The translations under genes were made by a program, and so were the position numbers. The notes under the pieces are model-generated. The model ran no database searches. It was given only the letters and a program-made list of their open reading frames with translations, and was not told the DNA's origin. Below, in pieces: positions 56,354-64,000 of a DNA stretch of 64,000 bases (within the stretch, counting starts at the first letter, position 1; every line of letters begins with the position of its first letter). This DNA comes from Hymenopus coronatus (taxonomy: Eukaryota; Arthropoda; Insecta; Mantodea; Hymenopodidae), in assembly GCA_030762935.1 (NCBI GenBank), contig CM060900.1, forward strand, positions 400,057,132 through 400,121,131, read 5' to 3'.

Positions 56354-58235
56354 ATGATCACCAAGAGATCAATACATTATGAAACTTTACAACAGACAGA
56401 TTTGAGAGCATATTACCTACATTTAAAGCTAGTTAATGAATTGGAACACATCATTGGGAAATATTTCAAAACAAAGTGGTATGCTTTGCCCAATCTAAGG
56501 ATGATGGAAAAAACACAAAAGTTGAAAAAGAAAGTTGAAATATTACGAAAAAATAATGGAGGAAACTATACATGTTATCAAAATGTAAACCAGAAATATT
56601 ACCTCCAAACAACGTAGAAAACATTTCATCACAAACGTTTATGGAAAAGGAAATTCAATTTTTAAGTAAAGACTTCAAAGCATGTGTCTCAAACACACAC
56701 AATTTAGATGATTATATTATAGACGTATCCGTCACCTCTCACTTTCTGGAAATTGAGAACCAAAAAACTTTGGCAAAATTTAATGTTTGGAAATTCTCAA
56801 GGAACTATCTTTTAAGGAAGAACACAGTCACTATAGACAAATGGTCAATAAGTTAAACAAAAAAACTTTAATATTTAAAAGCAGACAAATGGAACAAGAT
56901 GGTAATCATAGATCAATTTGACTGTAACCAAAGAGTTGAAAAGTTACTTCAAAAACCAGAATACACTTCTGTAACCAAAAATCCACTACACAAATATATT
57001 GAAAACACTATTAAAACTATTAAAGAAAGCAGCATAATTCCAAAAAAGTTAAAAAATAATTTAATAGTAAGCAACCTTGGTTTACCCAAATTATACTGCT
57101 TACCGAAGATCCATAAGAATGATGATATCATGCGTCCAATCATCAACAATATAGATGCCCCAACTTATAAATTAGCAAAATGACTGGTGAAAGAATTTGA
57201 ACAAGCTGATAAATTTGAAACATTAAAAATTCTTTGGGCTTTGTAAAGAAAATTATACATGTAATAAAACTGGAGAGGTGATGGTATCATTCGACATCCT
57301 ATCTTTGTTTTCACGAGCATCTTGGTTGGAAAAATAACAAATTTATTAAAACAGTGGCTCAGAAATTAACATGACACCAGAAAAATTGAAGAATATATCA
57401 TGTTGACAGATCTTTGCATAAAATAAAATAGTTTCATATTTTCCAACAAGGTTTTTTGATAAACTGCAGGCTCGGCTATGGGCAAATCTCTCTCATGTTA
57501 TGCTAGCTGATTTATTTATGAGCAACTTAGAAATCTAAATCACTAAAGCATTCCCACAGATCTTCAAATCATGGCATAAATATGTGGATGATATGTTTGC
57601 CATCATTTCTAAAAAACTAATGGATGATGCAATAAAATTATTGAATTTACAAGAAAAATCTATAGTGTTCACCATTGAGGAGGAACAAGATGGATCTTTG
57701 CCCTTTTTAGATTTGAAAATCATCAGAACAGAAACAAGCTTGGAATTTGGCATATTGAGAAAAGCCACACATGTTGACAGTTACATAAAACGGAACCAAT
57801 TTAACCCAGTACTACACCAGCTTGCCATCTTTCATAGGCTAATCAATATCCCATGGAATAAAACAGAATACGGAAAAGAATGTACACACATTCATCAGGT
57901 TGCCAAACTGAACAATTAAAATACAAACTCCATATATAGTTTACAGACACAAAAGAAATAAAAGACTACATGAAGTCACCACTGTGGAAAATTTGGAAAA
58001 ACCATCTGTGAAATTTTGCAAATTTACTTTTCACCCAAAAGTATTCTGGAAATTCAAAAGGATTTTTAAGGGCTTTAATATAAAACTGGTCCCTCAAAAT
58101 AAACATAATATCCGAAACTTATTGAATCACTCTTTGAAAAGTATCACACCGGACACTAAAAAATCAGTGATTTATAAAATGAGCTGCCCATACTGCAATA
58201 AGATTTATATTGGAAAAACAAAACAAAATTTGTAA
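56354..58235 (+). pseudogene. Penelope-like element ORF: reverse transcriptase and GIY-YIG endonuclease
   Basis: Reading order: N-terminal region from MITKRSIHYET (56354) with a coiled segment; FSRNYLLRKN; LKADKWNKMVIIDQ (about 56875); VSNLGLPKLYCLPKIHKND and MRPIINNIDAPTYKLAK (57070-57180), the diagnostic Penelope RT block; TAGSAMGKSLS around 57460-57500; WHKYVDDMFAII at 57571 with both catalytic aspartates intact; GSLPFLDLKI; THVDSYIKRNQFNP; then FRNLL-type NIRNLLNHSLKSI and SCPYCNKIYIGKTKQNL (GIY-YIG start) with a stop at 58235. There are at least five frameshifts or stops. Penelope elements use this enzyme for telomere-independent target-primed insertion; the RT resembles telomerase in phylogeny. 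Confidence 0.9.
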
Positions 58236-58302
58236 ATTGGGATAAAAGAATACTGGAGAAGCATTAGGTACAAGTTTGTAGGCAAGGTTGCAGTAGCACA
58301 TT

Positions 58303-58672
58303 ATTTTTGGTCTGAAAATCATAAACAAACATAAAGGAAGAAATAGAGTCAATTAAATATGTAACCTTTGGAACTGCAAATTTGGCAAAACATATTTATC
58401 ACCAAAGAAGAAGATTGCCCTTGAATTCTAAGGTGTCTGCCGTGGATGTCGTCATCCTGTTGACAAGAGTAGAGGGTAGCACATCAGGCTGCACACAACC
58501 ACCTGTTGTATGTAGCGTCAGTCAACCCCAGAACTGAAAATAAGAGTTGCGGTACCCTAAAACTGGTCTTCCCAAATGAAGGCAAAGTGGAGCAAAAAGT
58601 GTAACAAGGATGACCCAATTCATTATAATAATTATGGCACTCCACTGTCTAAAATACTTCTTTTTATTTGAT
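58303..58672 (+). repeat. 3' pLTR of the Penelope-like element
   Basis: Direct repeat of 55757-56118. It ends in TTTTTATTTGAT just before the right target duplication. Confidence 0.88.
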
Positions 58673-58686
58673 ATACTTCTGATGAA

Positions 58687-59800
58687 GTTCAAAATTTTCT
58701 CCATTACTACTTGCTCGCCTCTGAAGTGTAGCAGAAGATATACTCCATGTGTGATTATATAATTAAAGGGTCTCTTTTTTTCAAATCTGAAGCAAACAAC
58801 TTCTAAGAACTTCAGTTTTGATTCATCATCACAGAGCTTTTTTGTGGCTTTTATGTTGCCTTTTAGCTCAAAAACAGTGAAGAAATGCTTTGTTCTCATC
58901 TCTGTCACCAGAAAAGGTTTGCTGCTTTTTGCTCCAATATAATTCCACTGACCAGGTGTATAAACATTTGGATGATGGTACTTCTGGAATTTCTGCATTT
59001 TGCAAAACCTCTGTTTGAGGGTAAGTATGGAATCAAAGAAAAAGCTCTACTACTTTCAAAATTTCCTTATATAATTCCATACAACCATCATGTTCCAATA
59101 TTTATTCTGTCTGCTGCAGTTAGCAGGGAAAATAACTAACTTTGTGGCGTTGATTCTTCTACTTTTTATGTTTAATAATAAAACTTCCAATTTCATCACT
59201 TCCTCTTTGTGCAATAGCTTCATCTCACATGAGTTGTGTTTCTGAACCACAGCCATGAATACTTATATGAGTCCAAAGTTTTCAGAGGTAAAATGCCTGT
59301 CCACAAAGTTTTCAGAGGTAAAATGCCGGTCCAGTTGAAAGCTTAGGGCAGGGAAGGGTTTGTGTAGATCTACATTTACAGCGTGTGCATTTTTAGGGCA
59401 CTCTTTAGCCTGTTGAGTAAAATCTTGCACCTTTGTTCTTATTACTGCAGCTCTTCTTAGGTGAAGTTCATTCTTTATTTTGTCTTCTCCTGAGGAGTTT
59501 TCATCTGTTATCATAAGTGCCAAGCTGTCACATTCCAACTGTGGAAGTTTAAACCCAATATTGAATTCATTATTAAAGATTTGTGGGTGCTGATTGTTAC
59601 AAACTCTGGGAATTCTTTTTTCAGCATAATATGGTAAATAAAGGTCTTTGTACGGAGAACTAATATTGAGATCACATGCCAAGTAAGCCCAATCAGGATT
59701 TTGAGACCTGCTGTAATGGGATTGGCACTTGGATAGAAAGCTAATGTGCTCATTAACACCTTTTAGAGCTTATTCTGTAGTCAGTTTGGACGATTGTCAT
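58687..59800 (-). pseudogene. Uncharacterised transposon-like protein, copy C, main part
   Basis: Starting near 59790, minus-strand frames give VNEHISFLSKCQSHYSRSQN, AYLACDLNISSPYKDLYLPY, PQIFNNEFNIGFKLPQLECD, a charged NELHLRRAAVIRTKVQDF segment, AVNVDLHKPFPALSF (FDLQ-like block, D present), DEAIAQRGSDEIGSFIIKH (NE-like block), VIFPANCSRQNKYWNMM (second motif, D changed to A), SYLPNRGFAK-like and EKFQKYHHPNVYTPGQWNYI with KPFLVTEM. These match copy D in the N-terminal half and copies A and B in the middle. A 30-bp tandem duplication sits at 59276-59334. The C-terminus is cut off by the Penelope-like element at 58686 and reappears at 55308. Confidence 0.65.
59276..59334. repeat. 30-bp tandem duplication within copy C
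   Basis: CAAAGTTTTCAGAGGTAAAA plus TGCCTGTC is repeated once with one change; encodes DRHFTSENF twice on the minus strand. Confidence 0.92.
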
Positions 59801-59809
59801 GTTTTCTTC

Positions 59810-60675
59810 TAATATACATAAAAGCCACTGGTGCACCATGTCTCGTCCTCTTAACCAAATCAACTAGATCAACAGAATTCTGAGCCCATGAATGGCAAGA
59901 AACTTCAGTTTGCAGACATGTTTCTTCACCCCATTAATGTTCACATGATAAGTGAAAGATATCTAATGACAAGATTGCTCTGGTTCTTTATTGACACACC
60001 TTTTTATGGACACAGATTGGAGTGGACTTTCAAAAATCTGTTTGTACAAAAAATTTAATGTTCATTTTATACTGGACTACCATCATTTGTGTACCTCTCC
60101 ATGATATTAAAAGTGCTGTACATATAAAATGCAATATTTACCATAGCTACGCCACTTTAAAATTGTCGTAAACGCTCAAAATGCTCTCTGCCCATTCACT
60201 GTTTAGAAGGTAATATGTCCTCTGGATTGGTTAACAATTAATATGTGTACGATGCAGCTGCTCTAATGCATTATTGAGAAGAAAAAGAACACAAAAGAGA
60301 TTTCAGTGTTTAAATGAGTGTCATGGGAGGTGATTCTCTTCTCAGTGATATTAATTGTAGCAGCAAAAAGAGGCCAGGAAATAATGAAGCAAGCGAGGTA
60401 ATAAGTAATAACAAAGAAATTAGTTAGAATACTCTGAACTTTTAGTGACACTGGAAATTTAACACTATTATCCACATTTATAATAATAATAATAATAATT
60501 AGTAAATGTTATTTTGTAGTAAAACAGGTGATATTTCTTCTTTCTAAAAATGAGAATCACCTTCCAAATGTAGATAGAGACAAAAAACCATGCAATCATA
60601 CTTAGGGTTTTTTCAATTGTGGTGTACTAGTACATGATGAGATAATCACAAACCAACAAAAACTATACAGTGAAA
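59810..60675. other. Spacer between divergent copies C and D
   Basis: No gene recognised. It may contain the 5' ends of both elements. An (AAT)n tract of six units lies at 60481-60500. I could not identify terminal inverted repeats here. Confidence 0.35.
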
Positions 60676-60683
60676 AGAATAAA

Positions 60684-61850
60684 ATGAGCCAAGATAAAAT
60701 TGTCAAACTTCATAACAATGAATACACCAAACCAAGAAAAAGTTGTAATCAGGGAACTTCACACCAAGTCACTGTTTGGCACCAGCTTGCAGCAAAAGGT
60801 TCTGCTTTTGTATGCCAGAAATTTTTCATAGCAGCTTTGGAAGTCACACAGAAAAGATTACTTACCATTGCTAAATGTATGAAGTCAGGAAATACCATTA
60901 AAGAAAATTGTGGTAGTGACTGCAAATCTCATAAACTATTGCATAAAAAGAAGATGAGGGAATTCAAATCCAAGCTTCGTGGTTTGGAAAGTCATTATAA
61001 CCATGCCAAATCACAAGGAATTTTTTTGCCTTCAGAAATGAATATATCAAAACTTCACAAATTGTATAATGAAACCATTATTACTGAAAGTTGTGTAAAT
61101 TTCAAATGTTTCTCAAGAATTATTGCCAAGGGCTTTAATATTGGCTTTGGATCCCCCGCTTGTGATTCATATAATTTTTGTATAAGATAAAAATCAAATT
61201 TTATTGGTATGAGATGACAAGGAAAAGTATATGCTAATGATGTCAGTACACAATGGTCAAAAGAACATGCTGCACTTGGAGCTAATGAGGTGGTATCAGC
61301 CTTGCATGATTTTTAATTAAATTTTCAGCATAAAATATTATAGAAATAAGACTTTTCACTGTCGGATATGATGGCCTAAACAAAAGCAGCTGTGTCTGGT
61401 ACTCACCATTGTTTAGGCTTTCTACTTTTACTCCAATGAACATCAAGAAAATAAGTCTCATCTTCCCAGTAAGAGGCTACACATACCTGCCAGCAGACAG
61501 ATTTATTGGTCATGTTGATGAGCATTTGGGGTCACATTCTGTAATAATAACAAAAGAAAAGTAGAATGAGCTATATTCTGCATTTGGAGAGGTTCAAAAG
61601 TTGGGAAATCAATGGAATAATAACATAACATAACTCAGGTATTCAAATCCTTGTTAAAAAGAGGCAAATCAATATCACCTCAAATTCCAAAAGAAATTCC
61701 TTTGAGACATGCCTTGAAACCAGAAAGAAATAAAAATATGGAGATGCTGCTCAGAAAATTTTCAGGTAAGGAATGGCATGACAATCCAGAACTTCAATGG
61801 TATGCCAACATTCTTGCTCTTGATGTCAATTAATATATTGGTATGTTAAA
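60684..61850 (+). pseudogene. Uncharacterised transposon-like protein, copy D (best preserved)
   Basis: A 168-codon open frame starts at 60684 (MSQDKIVKLHN) and contains VCQKFFIAALEVTQKRLLTI, LRGLESHYNHAKSQGIFLPS, MNISKLHKLYNE and FSRIIAKGFNIGFGSPACDS then Y-N-F-C. The frame stops at 61188, and beyond it come KEHAALGANEVVSALHDF (61262-61315), a T-Y-L-P-A-D-R-F-I-G-H-V-D-E-H-L-G block (61479-61530) followed by a stretch with VIITKEK, FGEVQKLGNQWN and KRGKSISPQIPKEI, ending near 61835. The FDLQ and QNKN blocks between 61190 and 61480 are missing or unreadable. The third motif has the Y-L-P-x-D-R form, unlike the H-T-H-M-E-x-D form of copy A, so two subfamilies are present. Best guess: a DDE transposase; function unproven. 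Confidence 0.65.
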
Positions 61851-61879
61851 GAACTCCTTCCTAGTCGACTTACCTTCCT

Positions 61880-62222
61880 CATATTTAGGAGTAACACCCC
61901 CCTAGGACTTACAAGCGGATGCCTAGCAATCAGAAGCCTGTCAGAGAGCCAACTGCACAAAACCACATAGTGGAGAACCTGGAACATGTGGTCAGTCCAT
62001 AGCCAGGCATGAGTGTGAGGAAGTGGATGATATGAGATGCAAGTGAAATGGATGATGGAGCAATTGGTGGAATGAGTGGCAGGGGAAACCAGAGGATCCG
62101 GAGAAAACCTGCCCAGATGCTGCTTCGTCCCCCACAAATCCCACATAAGGGTGTTTGATATCAAACCCAGGCTGCCTAGGTGGGAAGCGAGCAATCTATC
62201 CACTTGGCCTCAGTTCCACCTC
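61880..62222 (-). repeat. SINE family X, full-length copy
   Basis: Reverse-complemented it starts with a tRNA-like head, A box AGGCCAAGTGGATAGATTGC and B box GGGTTTGATATCAAAC, then TGTGGGATTTGTGGGGGACG, GGTTTTCTCCGGATCCTCTG, a TTCCACCAATTGCTCCAT block, GGTTCTCCACTATGTGG, GCTTCTGATTGCTAGGCATC and TAAGTCCTAGG. It links the 5' type copies (6060, 45835) to the 3' type copy (28680), giving a consensus length near 340 bp. Confidence 0.8.
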
Positions 62223-62229
62223 TAAAGAA

Positions 62230-64000
62230 CTCTTGCGGGACAAAATTCTGGCACACCAGATGTGCTGATATCCTGATTTCCTGATAATTGACAAAGAGTC
62301 ATTGACAAACAAATAATTTAAAATTTAAATAATTTTGTTGCTATTAAAATGGTCATTAATATGAAGCATTTCATATTAATGGTCATTGTGAAGCATTTCT
62401 TTAATGTAGTAATCACAACAGTGCATGCTGTTTACAAACTAAGTTACTTAAACAATAACAATATTTCACAAAGCATCCATATCTACAATGTTAAATATCC
62501 ACTTGTGTTGTGTTGCGTTGGTTATCAGAAGGTATAAAAGCTTTATGGTAAATTACATTACAATTCCTTCATTTTCTAGGCAGCTTGATTGAGGTTATGG
62601 TGTAGGAAGTCATTATGAAGTACTAAAAATTTGTGCACATGTTTTAAATACTTTCATGCAGTCTACTTCCTTGGAACAACTCTAAATATGGAATGGAAGT
62701 GTTGGGATATTCCTCATAAAGAAACCATATCAATCCACAATAGAGTGCATTTCTTTGTATCTTAATGAAACTTGTCACTTTTACCTTGACACATAAGCAA
62801 GATTTTCTAATTTTTTCTTTTAAGTTTTATAAAAAAGTATTTCAAATAAATAACTCAATTTAGGGCTTTAAAAGTTGAAGGAAGTTAAATAACTTTTTAC
62901 TGCACAGTTAACAATGCTTATCTGTGGTGTATGGATACTATGCTTTTTAAACCAAAAGGCTGAGTTTGAACTTTGGTTGGGTGAGTTGTTTGGATAAGTT
63001 ATTCTTTCTTGTAAGATGAATGTTAGGTTACTTTTGGACACTGGGCATTTGAGGACCACTCCACCCATTTCATTGATTTTCCCTGGGTACCTGAGATGCT
63101 GAAAGGGATATTAAAAAAATGCAAAACCTGCACTTGAATATTTTGTTACACTTCAGGCACTTTCAGTCATAAGCCTGCTATTGGTTTTCTGCATCATCTG
63201 TTTTAGAGAGATTTAGTAAAAGATATTGATTCACTGATAACTTGTGGAATACAAAACAAGATGGACTGGCCCAACTTGCCTGCACTGAAACCAGAGGCTT
63301 ATTTTGTGGTATCTCTCCTAGTTATGCTCGTTTAGCCAATCTGTGCCATTAAAAAGTTTCAGAAGTCCCTAAACTAGAAGCTTATGGGATACAATTACTT
63401 CGGGGTCCAAGCTCCCAAAGAGGTTGTATCTGAGTTTTCCAATGCATCTCAGCGGAAGATCATGCCAAGGCAGTTTCATATTTCCTGTTAACAACCTGCT
63501 TTTAGGGGAACTCTCTTTCAATCCCCATTGTGTGCAGATGTTTCTTAAAATTCCCATGGCCAGTCCTAAGACTATTCTTAGCTGCTTCTTGTTTAGTTTC
63601 AGGATGGCAGTGCTTCAACTTGGACATAGTTTAGGCAACATAAGTTTGCCATGTTGCTGTCTTGGGACTAAGCCCAGGTAGCAGTATGCTTCTATGAATT
63701 CAGTGCAGCAGCCTAGTTCTAACAGTCCTTTTGGACATGCCCATGACAGGTTTAGGTCCTACAAACAAGGCCAAAGCCCTTGTCTCAGCTAGTCATTCTG
63801 CGCTTCCATTGCCAATTATGCAGGAGTGCCAAAGTAACATTGTTACACTTCCCCAATTGCAACAAGGCTTTCTGATAATCTTAGATCTCACCACAGGTGC
63901 AGACAGTGCTTTCAGAGCCACCTTGCTGTTTGAATAGATGCAGATTTTACATTTTATATATCCTCTGCAAAAATTCTCCTCCAAGCAATCCCTGATGGCA
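62230..64000. other. Right-edge region, no recognised genes
   Basis: AT-rich to 63200, then GC-richer with unassigned short frames on both strands at 63370-63990. I looked here for the final PLGRKT exon and did not find it. Confidence 0.35.

Larger units (their letters stand above)
55309..58672 (+). mobile_element. Penelope-like element with pLTRs, inverted 5' arm and 14-bp target duplication
   Basis: The 14-mer ATACTTCTGATGAA lies directly on both sides (55295-55308 and 58673-58686). Inside are three copies of the same terminal sequence: an inverted one (55309-55756) and two direct ones, 55757-56118 and 58303-58672, each running from the FWSENHN coding segment through the 3' UTR to a TTCTTTTTATTTGA end. 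Terminal repeats made of tandem and inverted pLTRs that include the 3' end of the coding region are a hallmark of Penelope-like elements. The protein frame between them is broken. The host of the insertion is copy C of the uncharacterised family. Confidence 0.9.

Noticed and set aside
1..64000. CRISPR arrays, bacterial operons, rRNA
   Set aside because: No regularly spaced direct repeats, Shine-Dalgarno-led gene clusters or rRNA cores were seen; composition and splicing are eukaryotic.

Overview
This window looks like AT-rich, repeat-laden DNA from an animal nuclear genome, most likely an arthropod with a large genome (a hemimetabolous insect would fit, but the sequence does not prove it). 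Reasons: one recognisable host gene is split over at least three coding exons with introns of about 13.2 and 7.1 kb; there are many insect-style transposons (Tc1, mariner, piggyBac, pogo/Tigger, hAT, LINE, gypsy, Penelope), tRNA-derived SINEs and microsatellites. Nothing bacterial or phage-like is present.

Host gene: the only gene I am confident is cellular is the orthologue of PLGRKT (plasminogen receptor with C-terminal lysine, DUF2368 family), plus strand, coding exons at 33865-33969, 47193-47323 and 54436-54545. They join in frame and cover residues 1-107 of a protein that is about 147 residues in human. The last 40 or so residues are not found and probably lie beyond the right edge. A CpG-richer stretch at 540-1950 with a good splice donor at 1179/1180 could be its promoter and 5' UTR exon; this is inference.

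Layout: 0-0.4 kb Penelope reverse transcriptase remnant; 0.5-2 kb unique CpG-richer DNA; 2.8-3.9 kb first copy (A) of an uncharacterised transposon-like protein family; 4.9-5.6 kb hAT remnant; 6.5-7.75 kb gypsy pol remnant; 9.8-10.9 kb Tigger/pogo remnant; 11.1-11.6 kb copy B of the uncharacterised family; 12-17.5 kb SINEs, a mariner and two minus-strand copies of a roughly 560-600 bp dispersed repeat; 17.95-19.22 kb complete Tc1 element; 24.9-32.4 kb many plus-strand copies of the dispersed repeat, one interrupted by a LINE whose 5' part is inverted; 34.4-36.6 kb complete but decayed piggyBac; 39.4 kb second Penelope remnant; 41.6-45 kb LINE ORF1 and LINE reverse transcriptase, the latter interrupted by a perfect 90-bp-arm foldback insertion; 48.3-49.1 and 52.9-53.7 kb mariner remnants; 50-52.4 kb more dispersed repeats; 55.3-58.7 kb Penelope-like element with pLTRs and a 14-bp target duplication, nested in copy C of the uncharacterised family (55.2-59.8 kb); 60.7-61.85 kb copy D; 61.9-62.2 kb SINE.

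The strongest hunt results are (1) the four-copy family A-D, whose conserved acidic motifs suggest an under-described DDE-type transposase, (2) the foldback insertion at 44.05-44.27 kb with a hammerhead-ribozyme-like core, and (3) the dispersed 560-600 bp repeat with a length-variable GT/GA tract at a fixed internal position. All identifications are from reading the sequence; no database search was run.
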